The position numbers and the translations under genes are program-made. A DNA stretch of 5,818 bases from Acidobacteriota bacterium (GTDB lineage Bacteria; Acidobacteriota; Vicinamibacteria; Vicinamibacterales; UBA8438): NCBI GenBank assembly GCA_011523485.1, contig WTGR01000426.1, positions 1-5,818 on the forward strand, in the 5' to 3' direction. A model generated the notes under the pieces. It ran no database searches. It had not been told where the DNA came from and saw only the letters and a list, made by a program, of their open reading frames with translations. How positions within the stretch are numbered: position 1 is the first letter of the stretch; every line of letters starts with the position of its first letter. Positions 1 through 5,730 of the stretch are shown here, piece after piece.

Positions 1-2
1 TC

Positions 3-2180
3 GACGCGCACCACGCGCCCGGCGCGATGCGCATGCCGGGCATGCTGACCGACGAAGAGATGGAGAGCCTGGCGGACGCCGACGGGGTCGCGTTCGACCG
101 GTTGTTCCTCGAGGGAATGATCAAGCACCACCGCGGCGCCCTGACCATGGTCGAGAACCTGCTCGACCAGCGCGGCGCGGCGCAGGACTCGCAGCTCTTC
201 GCGTTCACCTCCGACATCACCGCCGATCAGACGGCCGAGATCAACCGCATGGACGCGATGCTCGCGGAGCTGTCCCCCGACCCGCGGGTGCAGCTCGCGT
301 CCGGCTTCCACGACGCCGGCGAAGCGCTGTGGAACATGGCGCTGGTGGCCACCCGGCCGAAGCCCGAGGGCTTCTACGATCCCAACAACCCGGCGGGACG
401 GCCCATGCCCGTGGAGGAAGACCCGGCGCCGGCGGCCGACGCCGAGCCGGCCGCGGCGAACGAAGCGGGAGATGACGCGGAGCAGGACGAGGACGCCGGC
501 CGGGAGGAAGGTCGGGACGCGGACGACGCGGACGACGGCAGCGATCCGGAAGGGGACGCGGCCCAACCGGACGAGGAAGAGGACGCCGAGGACAACCCGC
601 AGCGTCGCGGCCTGCTCAACTTCGGGAACACCGACCTGGCGTTCGCCGGCGACCGGCTGTTCGTCGGCAGCTACCACGGCTTCAACACCTACCGCGTCGA
701 GGTTCCCGCGTCGCCCCAACTGGTCACCTCGGTGGTCTGCCCCGGGGGCCAGGGAGACGTGTCGGTGGTCGGCAACCTGCTGATCATGTCCGTCGAGCAG
801 ACCCGCGGCCGGCTCGACTGCGGGCTGCAGGGCGTGGCGGAGCCGGTGAGCGACCAGCGTTTCCGCGGGATCCGGATCTTCGACATCGGCGACACACGGA
901 TGCCGCGGCAGGTCGCGGCGGTGCAGACCTGCCGCGGATCGCATACCCACACCGTGGTGGCCGATCCCGACGACCAGGGCAACGTCTACGTCTACGGGTC
1001 GGGAACCGGCGCGGTCCGTCCCGGGGAGGAGCTCGAAGGCTGCTCGGACGAGTCGCCGGCCGAGAACCCGGAGACGGCGCTGTTCCGCATCGACGTCATC
1101 CAGGTCCCGCTGGCGAACCCCGAGAACTCGGCTATCGTCAGCCGCCCCCTGGTGTTCCGCGATCCCGAGACCGGCGCCGCGGCGGGCCTCTGGCCCGGCG
1201 GGGACCACGGCCCGGGCACGCAGCGCACCGCCGAGAGCAGCCGCTGCCACGACATCACCACCTTCCCGGACGCCGGGCTGGCGGCCGGGGCGTGTTCGGG
1301 CAACGGCATCCTGCTGGACATCTCCGACCCGGTCAATCCGGTGCGGCTCGACGACGTGATCGACCCCGGCTTCGCCTACTGGCACTCGGCGACGTTCAAC
1401 AACGACGGCACCAAGGTGATCTTCACCGACGAGTGGGGCGGCGGCGGACGCCCGCGCTGCCGCGCGTCCGACCCCCGCGAGTGGGGCGCGAACGCAATCT
1501 ACGACATCGTCGACGGCGAGATGCAGTTCCGCAGCCACTACAAGCTGCCCGCCCCGCAGACCGAGCGCGAGAACTGCGTCGCGCACAACGGTTCCATCGT
1601 GCCGGTGCCGGGCCGCGACATCATGGTGCAGGCCTGGTACCAGGGCGGCATCTCGGTCTTCGACTTCACCGACTCGGCGAATCCGGTGGAGATCGCCTTC
1701 TTCGATCGCGGACCGATTCACCCGGACCGTTTCGTCATGGGCGGGTTCTGGTCGGCGTACTGGTACCGCGGCTACATCTACGGCACCGAGATCGCCCGCG
1801 GTCTCGACGTGCTGGAGCTGTTGCCGAGCGAGTACCTGACGGAGAACGAGATCGCCGCCGCCGCGTCGGTGGCCCCCGCCGCGTTCAACGCGCAGCAGCA
1901 GCCGCGCCTCGAGTGGCCCGTGCGCCCGGTGGTGGCGCGCGCCTACCTGGACCAGCTCGAACGCAGCGACACGCTGTCGGCGGACCGCCGGACGGCGTTG
2001 TCGAGGCTGCTGGACCGTGCCGACGCGGTCGGGTCGGGCACCGACGCCAGCTTGGCAGCCGGGCTTGCCTCGGCCGCCGACGCGCTGGGGAGCGACGCAG
2101 CGGGCGCGAACGGGCGCACGGCGCAGCGGCTCCAGGGGCTCGCGGAGACGCTGATGGGTCTTGCGGAGCGTCTGCGATGA
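3..2180 (+). CDS. DUF305 / LVIVD-repeat beta-propeller fusion protein (5' partial)
   Basis: The frame is open to the left edge; the codons before the first ATG (position 27) read DAHHAPGA and continue straight into DUF305, so the true start lies outside the window. Numbering from that ATG: residues 1-85 are the C-terminal half of DUF305 (MPGMLTDEEM, then FLEGMIKHHRGALTMVENLL with the family HH pair). Residues ~128-192 are an Asp/Glu/Ala-rich, probably disordered linker. Residues ~195-600 are a beta-propeller with LVIVD-like units such as GIRIFDIGD (281-289), ILLDISDPVNPV (428-439) and GGISVFDFTDSANPV (540-554). Residues ~632-717 are a mostly helical tail beginning RPVVARAYLDQLERSDTL. Eight cysteines in the propeller suit an extracytoplasmic protein, but any signal peptide is off-window. 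DUF305 is often found near metal-handling genes; the specific function is unknown. Domain calls are confident, the role is not. Confidence 0.9.
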   Translation, partial: DAHHAPGAMRMPGMLTDEEMESLADADGVAFDRLFLEGMIKHHRGALTMVENLLDQRGAAQDSQLFAFTSDITADQTAEINRMDAMLAELSPDPRVQLASGFHDAGEALWNMALVATRPKPEGFYDPNNPAGRPMPVEEDPAPAADAEPAAANEAGDDAEQDEDAGREEGRDADDADDGSDPEGDAAQPDEEEDAEDNPQRRGLLNFGNTDLAFAGDRLFVGSYHGFNTYRVEVPASPQLVTSVVCPGGQGDVSVVGNLLIMSVEQTRGRLDCGLQGVAEPVSDQRFRGIRIFDIGDTRMPRQVAAVQTCRGSHTHTVVADPDDQGNVYVYGSGTGAVRPGEELEGCSDESPAENPETALFRIDVIQVPLANPENSAIVSRPLVFRDPETGAAAGLWPGGDHGPGTQRTAESSRCHDITTFPDAGLAAGACSGNGILLDISDPVNPVRLDDVIDPGFAYWHSATFNNDGTKVIFTDEWGGGGRPRCRASDPREWGANAIYDIVDGEMQFRSHYKLPAPQTERENCVAHNGSIVPVPGRDIMVQAWYQGGISVFDFTDSANPVEIAFFDRGPIHPDRFVMGGFWSAYWYRGYIYGTEIARGLDVLELLPSEYLTENEIAAAASVAPAAFNAQQQPRLEWPVRPVVARAYLDQLERSDTLSADRRTALSRLLDRADAVGSGTDASLAAGLASAADALGSDAAGANGRTAQRLQGLAETLMGLAERLR
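411..602 (+). other. Acidic low-complexity linker within the DUF305/propeller protein
   Basis: Between the DUF305 domain and the first propeller strand, about 64 codons encode almost only Asp, Glu, Ala, Gly and Pro (for example AGDDAEQDEDAGREEG and QPDEEEDAEDNPQ). The segment is strongly negatively charged with no hydrophobic core, so it is probably a flexible tether. The antisense strand here is open as a serine-rich frame, which is a by-product of this composition and not a gene. Acidic linkers of this sort tend to vary in length between relatives. Confidence 0.8.
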
Positions 2181-2213
2181 CTTGAATTACCCGACCGCGG
2201 GTGTTTCACCATC

Positions 2214-2450
2214 GTGAGTCCGACTGTCTTCCGAGCGCGGATATCGCTTCTACTTTTTGTCGCGCGAGGAGGAGAGGCCGCACGTCCATGTTCACCATGC
2301 GACGGGGAGGCGAAGTTCTGGATCGAGCCCGACATCGAGCTGGCGCGGAACTACGGACTCAGTCCCGACCGGCTGAACACGGCCCAGCGGATGATCGACG
2401 AGCATGCGGATGAAATCCGTGCAGCCTGGAACGACCACTTCGGACGTTGA
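2214..2450 (+). pseudogene. DUF4160 family gene with two compensating frameshifts
   Basis: GTG at 2214 opens with MSPTVF, the usual DUF4160 start, and the same frame ends with the typical C-terminal half: EAKFWIEPDIELARNYGLS, then HADEIRAAWNDHFGR and TGA at 2448. The middle of this frame (ARISLLLFVARGGEAARPCSPCD) does not resemble the family. The expected middle is present in the frame offset by one base, positions 2233-2307: ERGYRFYFLSREEE followed by RPHVHVHHATG. Two bases appear lost at about 2232 and one in the G-run 2304-2307, three in total, so the outer parts stay in frame and the ORF remains open. DUF4160 proteins are small, function poorly defined, and commonly lie just upstream of DUF2442 genes, as here. 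No Shine-Dalgarno sequence is evident. Family assignment is strong. Whether the lesions are real or sequencing errors cannot be decided from the sequence alone. Confidence 0.8.
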
Positions 2451-2472
2451 GGTCACCAACGTCTCCGAGCAC
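2410..2472 (+). pseudogene. DUF2442 gene, N-terminal remnant
   Basis: ATG at 2410 (or ATG 2404 in the same frame) starts inside the DUF4160 3' end and reads MKSVQPGTTTSDVEVTNVSE. This matches the start of DUF2442 proteins, where a TS..EVTNVS.HG segment follows a short basic N-terminus. DUF2442 genes frequently follow and overlap DUF4160 genes, which supports the call. After His at 2470-2472 the frame no longer looks like the family: the expected hydrophobic GFWLL strand and the FPWFRDA motif are not clearly present, although PWRFMNAV (about 2533-2556) could be a distorted trace of the latter. Normal length is roughly 75-90 residues; about 21 are recognisable. I infer truncation by deletion or rearrangement before the HEPN gene. 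The frame stays open to 2718, but that stretch overlaps HEPN codons and is not credible protein. Confidence 0.6.
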
Positions 2473-2519
2473 GTCTGCGGGATGTTCTTGCCCTCGCACA
2501 GCCCCAGCTCGATTGCCAT

Positions 2520-2942
2520 GTGTTGGGCGCCGTGGCGGTTCATGAACGCAGTGTGCTCGCCGACGTGCAAGACAAGCCAGACAACGACCTCGGTGTCCTT
2601 CGCGTCGCCGGCAACCCCGCCGCGGTCTCCGATGAGAGTTTCGGATTCCACGTCCAGCAGGCCGCCGAGAAGGGCTTCAAGGCCTGGATCGCGCTGCTCG
2701 GCAAAGAGTATCCGTTGACGCACGAACTCGACCTGCTCATCGACATGATCCGGCAGCAGGACCCCGCCGTGTCGCAGTACGCCAACCTGGCCAGATTCAG
2801 CGCATTCGCCGTGAAGTACCGCTACGGCCCACTCCCGGAGAACGCGGCACGCATCGATCGTCCGGCCGCGATCCGGGAAGCGGAAGCACTGCTGCGACGG
2901 GTGCGGCGCCTGCTGCCGGAAGCAGGGTCCGAGGCACTGTAG
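2520..2942 (+). CDS. HEPN domain protein
   Basis: The frame encodes a compact HEPN-type four-helix protein. The most diagnostic part is DESFGFHVQQAAEKGFKAWI (residues ~39-58), the AAEK.(L/F)KA signature on the second helix, then YPLTHELDLLIDMI (65-78, the THDL-like loop) and a terminal region FAVKYRYGPLPEN (92-104) followed by a long amphipathic helix ending VRRLLPEAG. HEPN domains are often RNases or RNA-binding partners in toxin-antitoxin pairs with nucleotidyltransferase (MNT) proteins. No RX4-6H catalytic motif and no neighbouring MNT gene are visible, so nuclease activity is doubtful. The start is uncertain: GTG 2520 gives 140 residues, GTG 2553 or 2565 would begin nearer the conserved DNDLGVLR segment, and none has a clear ribosome binding site. 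The first ~15 residues may come from the rearranged DUF2442 junction. Domain identity is confident, function inferred. Confidence 0.78.
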   Translation: MLGAVAVHERSVLADVQDKPDNDLGVLRVAGNPAAVSDESFGFHVQQAAEKGFKAWIALLGKEYPLTHELDLLIDMIRQQDPAVSQYANLARFSAFAVKYRYGPLPENAARIDRPAAIREAEALLRRVRRLLPEAGSEAL

Positions 2943-2947
2943 CGCAA

Positions 2948-2967
2948 GGGGAGCCTCTCGGCTTCCC
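2948..2967 (+). terminator. Possible hairpin terminator after the HEPN gene
   Basis: Five bases after the HEPN stop codon, GGGGAGCC and GGCTTCCC form an eight-pair stem (one G-T wobble) around a TCTC loop. No T-run follows, so it is not a classical intrinsic terminator; it could stabilise the 3' end or act weakly. The position at the end of the plus-strand cluster supports a role. Confidence 0.35.
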
Positions 2968-3027
2968 TCACTACCTGCTCCGTGTCGGCCACCGATTCCT
3001 CCACTGGCGGCTGGCAGGCGGCTGCTC

Positions 3028-3033
3028 TACAAT
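3028..3033 (+). promoter_or_regulatory. Possible -10 element for nth
   Basis: TACAAT lies 31 bases upstream of the nth ATG in the only non-coding gap before it and differs from TATAAT by one base. No convincing -35 hexamer is seen at 16-18 bases upstream, so this is a weak candidate, though it stands out in such GC-rich sequence. Confidence 0.25.
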
Positions 3034-3064
3034 CGCCGGTCTGCCCTCGGCCGGGCCACCGTGC

Positions 3065-3712
3065 ATGACCGACGACCGACGCACCGCGATCTTCTCCCGC
3101 CTGCGGGCAGAGAATCCCGAGCCGACCACCGAGCTCGACTTCGGGACCCCCTTCGAGTTGCTGATCGCCGTGGTGCTTTCCGCCCAGGCAACGGACGTGG
3201 GCGTGAATCGGGCGACGACGAGGCTCTTCCCCGTTGCCCGCACGCCCGCCGCCATGCTCGAGCTGGGCCTGGATCGGCTCAAGGACTACATCCGCACCAT
3301 CGGCCTCTTCAACACGAAGGCCGAGAACATCCTGAAGACCTGCCGCATCCTCGTCGACGAGCACGGCGGCGAGGTGCCCCGGCGGCGCGAGGCGCTCGAA
3401 GCGCTGCCCGGCGTCGGCCGCAAGACCGCCAACGTAGTGCTGAACACCGCCTTCGGCGAGCCGACGATCGCCGTCGACACGCATATCTTCCGCGTGTCCA
3501 ACCGCACGGGAATCGCCCCCGGGAAGACGCCCCGCAAGGTGGAGGACGCGCTGCTGCGCTCGGTACCGGACGACTTCAAGCGCGGCGCCCACCACTGGCT
3601 CATCCTGCACGGCCGCTACGTCTGCACCGCGCGCCGGCCGCGCTGCGCGGAGTGCGCGATCGAGGATCTTTGCGAGTTCGAAGACAAGACCACGGCAGGG
3701 GCGGGAGGGTAG
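3065..3712 (+). CDS. nth: Endonuclease III (DNA glycosylase / AP lyase)
   Basis: Bifunctional base-excision repair enzyme that removes oxidised pyrimidines and cleaves the abasic site by beta-elimination. The 215-residue length matches the family (E. coli Nth, 211). The N-terminal core has LLIAVVLSAQATDVGVNRAT (32-51). The helix-hairpin-helix is LEALPGVGRKTANVV (111-125), with catalytic Lys120, and AVDTHIFRVSNRTG (136-149) carries catalytic Asp138; both fall at the E. coli numbers. The [4Fe-4S] ligands are Cys187, 194, 197 and 203, spaced CX6CX2CX5C. ATG 3065 is chosen because it gives the usual N-terminus; there is no strong Shine-Dalgarno sequence. The gene stands alone, 122 bases after HEPN and convergent with gcvP, so it is probably transcribed from its own promoter. 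Nothing suggests loss of function. Confidence 0.97.
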   Translation: MTDDRRTAIFSRLRAENPEPTTELDFGTPFELLIAVVLSAQATDVGVNRATTRLFPVARTPAAMLELGLDRLKDYIRTIGLFNTKAENILKTCRILVDEHGGEVPRRREALEALPGVGRKTANVVLNTAFGEPTIAVDTHIFRVSNRTGIAPGKTPRKVEDALLRSVPDDFKRGAHHWLILHGRYVCTARRPRCAECAIEDLCEFEDKTTAGAGG

Positions 3713-3727
3713 CGCCGGCCGTAACGG

Positions 3728-3738
3728 CACCGAACGGA
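3728..3738. repeat. Direct repeat CACCGAACGGA, copy 1
   Basis: The same 11 bases recur at 4160-4170, across the gcvP stop codon. The two copies bracket the intergenic segment that holds the antitoxin remnant. This could reflect a recombination or insertion event, or chance in GC-rich DNA. Confidence 0.35.
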
Positions 3739-3771
3739 ATGCGGAGCCGCAGGCGCGCCTTGGACGTCGCA

Positions 3772-3795
3772 GCGGTCGATCAGACGGTCGATCAG
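3772..3795. repeat. Short tandem duplication, two 12-base units
   Basis: GCGGTCGATCAG is followed directly by ACGGTCGATCAG, differing only in the first base. The unit is a multiple of three, so it would duplicate four codons in any frame (LIDR-LIDR on the minus strand). It is too short to imply a function. Confidence 0.6.
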
Positions 3796-3948
3796 GCGGC
3801 AATCGGCGAAAGAGTCCGCCCGTGCAGGCTCCCGGGACGTACCGAGGCCGGTCCGGTGGCGCTTCCTGAATCCCTGCCCGGCGAAGCGCTCGACCTGCCG
3901 CTGCAAGGTCGCGATCTTCGTGGCGCGCTGCCTCCGCTCCCGCTCGTA

Positions 3949-4162
3949 CTACGCGGACAGCTCCTCGCGCGCCGCGACGGCGAGCAATTCCGCGACGTCG
4001 TCCAGGCTGCCGGTCCGGCAGCGGCCCAGATCGACAAACGGGCGTACGGTGGGTCACCGGCTGGTCGGACGGAGCCTCCATGCCGCGCAGACCGTTCCGC
4101 AGAACCTCGTTGACAATCGCCTTGAAGCTCTGACCAAGCCCGTTCCGCCTGTGGCGTTTCAC
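3949..4162 (-). pseudogene. Ribbon-helix-helix (VapB-like) antitoxin remnant, truncated and frameshifted
   Basis: On the minus strand, GTG at 4162-4160 reads [20 protein letters not shown], then LRNGLRGMEAP and HRTPV. The GQSFKAIVNEVLRNGL core is the second-helix signature of RHH antitoxins of the ..SFKE.VNEALR.GL type. The family then continues with a DLGR....SLDD..E.LA tail. That tail is present one frame over (VDLGRCRTGSLDDVAELLAV, ending ARE-ELSA and TAG at 3949-3951), so a single extra base in the A-run 4036-4038 breaks the gene. The N-terminal beta strand that binds DNA (about 15 residues, usually MRTT.T.D..) is missing. The GTG overlaps the gcvP TGA by four bases (GTGA), which may be accidental. 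No toxin gene follows. I infer a decayed antitoxin whose 5' end was lost at the gcvP junction. Confidence 0.65.
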
Positions 4163-5730
4163 CGAACGGACATCCCGGCGTACGCGTCGACAGGCGGGCA
4201 CGCGCACATCAGGTTGCGATCGCCATGCGCGTCGTCGATGCGGCCGACGGCCGGCCACACCTTGTTCTCGGCGACGAAGGGCCTCGGGAACGCCGCGGCC
4301 TGCCGGCTGTAGGGATGCGTCCAGGCGTCCCCGGTCACCTCCGCCGCGGTGTGGGGTGCGTTCTTCAGGACGTTGTCGGCGGGGTCGGCCCGGCCGCTCG
4401 CGACGTCGTCGATCTCCTCGCGGATCGCCAGCATCGCGTCGCAGAAGCGATCCAGCTCCTCCAGCGGCTCGCTCTCGGTCGGCTCGACCATCAGCGTGCC
4501 CGGGACCGGGAACGACACCGTCGGCGCGTGGAAGCCATAGTCCATCAGGCGCTTGGCGACGTCCTGCACGGTGATGCCGGCCTGCGCCTGCAGCGGGCGC
4601 AGGTCGAAGACCAGCTCGTGGGCCACGCGGCCGTTGCGGCGCGCATACAGCACGTCGTAGCGGGATTCGAGCCGCGACTTCACGTAGTTGGCGTTGAGGA
4701 TGGCGTGCTCGGTGGCGGCCGTCACGCCGCGGCCGCCCAGCAGGCGGATGTAGGCGTAGGAGATGAGGAGGATGCTGGCGCTGCCCCACGGCGCGGCGGC
4801 GATCGGCGCGATGGCGGCGGCGGAGGCGCCATCGGCCGCCGGCTCCCCCAGCGGGTGCCGGGGAAGGTGCGGCGCGAGGTGGCCGGCCACGGCGATAGGC
4901 CCCATGCCGGGCCCTCCCCCGCCGTGCGGGATGGCGAAGGTCTTGTGCAGGTTGAGGTGGCAGACGTCGGCGCCGATGCGCGCGGGCGAGGTCAGGCCGA
5001 CCTGCGCGTTCAGGTTGGCGCCGTCCATGTAGACCTGCCCGCCCTGCTCGTGGATGGCGGCGCACACATCCCGGATCGCGTCCTCGAAGACGCCGTGCGT
5101 CGACGGGTAGGTGATCATCAGCGCGCTGAGCCGCGGGCCGTGCGCGGCCGCCTTCGCCCGCAGATCCGCGAGATCGACGTTGCCGTCGCCGTCGCAGGCC
5201 ACCACCACCGGCCGCAGGCCGGCCATGGCCGCGCTGGCCGGATTGGTGCCGTGGGCCGAGGCCGGGATCAGGACCACGTCGCGGCCGCCCTCTCCCCGCG
5301 CGTGGTGGAACGCCCGGATCGCCAGCAACCCGGCGAACTCGCCCTGGGCGCCCGAGTTGGGCTGCAGCGACACCGCGTCGAAGCCGGTGATGGTGCGCAG
5401 CAGCGCTTCGAGCTCCTCGATGATCAGCCGGTAGCCTCCCGCCTGCGCGGGCGGCGCGAAGGGGTGGACGTTGCCGAACGCGGGCCAGGTGACCGGCTCC
5501 ATCTCCGCCGCGGCGTTCAGCTTCATCGTGCACGAGCCGAGGGGAATCATCGATGTGTCCAGACCGATGTCCCGGCGCTCGAGCCGCTTCAGATACCGCA
5601 TCATCTGCAGCTCGGCGTGATGGCGGTTGAAGACCGGATGCGTCAGGAACGGCGAGGTCCTGCGCAGCGCGCCGGGCCAGGCGGGCGCGCTGCGGCGGGC
5701 CTCGCCGTTCCTGACGCATCCGGTCGTCAC
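4159..5730 (-). CDS. gcvP: Glycine dehydrogenase (decarboxylating) P-protein, C-terminal half only
   Basis: P-protein of the glycine cleavage system: PLP-dependent decarboxylation of glycine with transfer of aminomethyl to the lipoyl arm of GcvH. The encoded part matches the second half of the single-chain enzyme, not the separate GcvPB subunit: [31 protein letters not shown] (61-76), [17 protein letters not shown] (123-139), [13 protein letters not shown] (155-167), YPSTHGVFE (208-216), and the PLP site [20 protein letters not shown] (258-277) with Lys263. It ends [14 protein letters not shown], a normal P-protein terminus. Full-length enzymes are about 950 residues; here about 500 remain. 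The frame opens at a GTG (5730) that is not a real start: the first ~17 residues come from the inverted copy beyond about 5678. The gene is therefore cut in mid-chain by the palindrome, through true rearrangement or an assembly fault. No gcvT or gcvH is in the window. Confidence 0.92.
   Translation of the reverse strand: MTTGCVRNGEARRSAPAWPGALRRTSPFLTHPVFNRHHAELQMMRYLKRLERRDIGLDTSMIPLGSCTMKLNAAAEMEPVTWPAFGNVHPFAPPAQAGGYRLIIEELEALLRTITGFDAVSLQPNSGAQGEFAGLLAIRAFHHARGEGGRDVVLIPASAHGTNPASAAMAGLRPVVVACDGDGNVDLADLRAKAAAHGPRLSALMITYPSTHGVFEDAIRDVCAAIHEQGGQVYMDGANLNAQVGLTSPARIGADVCHLNLHKTFAIPHGGGGPGMGPIAVAGHLAPHLPRHPLGEPAADGASAAAIAPIAAAPWGSASILLISYAYIRLLGGRGVTAATEHAILNANYVKSRLESRYDVLYARRNGRVAHELVFDLRPLQAQAGITVQDVAKRLMDYGFHAPTVSFPVPGTLMVEPTESEPLEELDRFCDAMLAIREEIDDVASGRADPADNVLKNAPHTAAEVTGDAWTHPYSRQAAAFPRPFVAENKVWPAVGRIDDAHGDRNLMCACPPVDAYAGMSVR
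4160..4170. repeat. Direct repeat CACCGAACGGA, copy 2
   Basis: This is the second copy of the 11-base repeat found at 3728-3738. It covers the last gcvP codons and the start codon of the antitoxin remnant, so it sits exactly at the junction between the gcvP 3' end and the foreign-looking segment. Confidence 0.35.
5539..5673. repeat. Left arm of a ~135-base imperfect palindrome (within gcvP)
   Basis: This arm is genuine gcvP coding sequence (minus strand, from about [13 protein letters not shown] through DTSMIPL). It pairs with 5684-5818 around a 10-base spacer centred near 5678-5679, coordinates of paired bases summing to 11357. Positions 5632-5657 match perfectly. By hand alignment about 115 of 135 positions pair, with no indels. 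Confidence 0.85.

Larger units (their letters stand above)
3713..3948. other. Convergent intergenic segment without a recognisable gene
   Basis: This stretch lies between the nth stop and the 3' end of the antitoxin remnant. All frames are largely open because of GC content, but no reading gave a familiar domain. A VapC-like PIN toxin, expected downstream of a VapB-type gene on the minus strand, was looked for and not seen. One minus-strand frame reads YERERRQRATKIATLQRQVE and later LIDRLIDRCD, which could be helical, but I cannot assign it. The segment contains only short inverted repeats and a 12-base tandem duplication. Confidence 0.5.

Noticed and set aside
374..631. Serine-rich 85-codon frame on the minus strand
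   Set aside because: It is the antisense of the Asp/Glu/Ala-rich linker; composition alone explains it.
1292..2185. 297-codon plus-strand frame inside the propeller gene
   Set aside because: Arg-rich shadow frame of the propeller and tail; the overlapping frame has clear family motifs.
2189..2202. Small hairpin ACCCG-accg-CGGGT after the propeller gene
   Set aside because: Five-pair stem with no proper T-run; too weak to call a terminator.
2304..2307. Programmed frameshifting at the G-run in the DUF4160 gene
   Set aside because: Two shifts would be needed, there is no slippery heptamer or adjacent structure, and homologues as I know them are read in one frame. Indels are simpler.
2448..2450. 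Single in-frame TGA between the DUF4160 frame and the HEPN frame, suggesting a readthrough fusion or recoding
   Set aside because: The codons after TGA do not match either family, no recoding signal is seen, and normal termination with separate genes explains it.
2404..2718. Full 104-residue plus-strand product starting with the DUF2442-like segment
   Set aside because: Only the first ~21-23 residues resemble DUF2442. The rest overlaps HEPN codons in the wrong frame and has no family features.
3713..3948. VapC-type PIN toxin downstream of the antitoxin remnant
   Set aside because: No frame on the minus strand shows a PIN start or its conserved acidic residues.
3061..4113. 350-codon plus-strand frame starting beside the nth start
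   Set aside because: It is nth read in another frame, running on through the intergenic DNA; the translation has no recognisable domain, while the nth frame has every catalytic residue.
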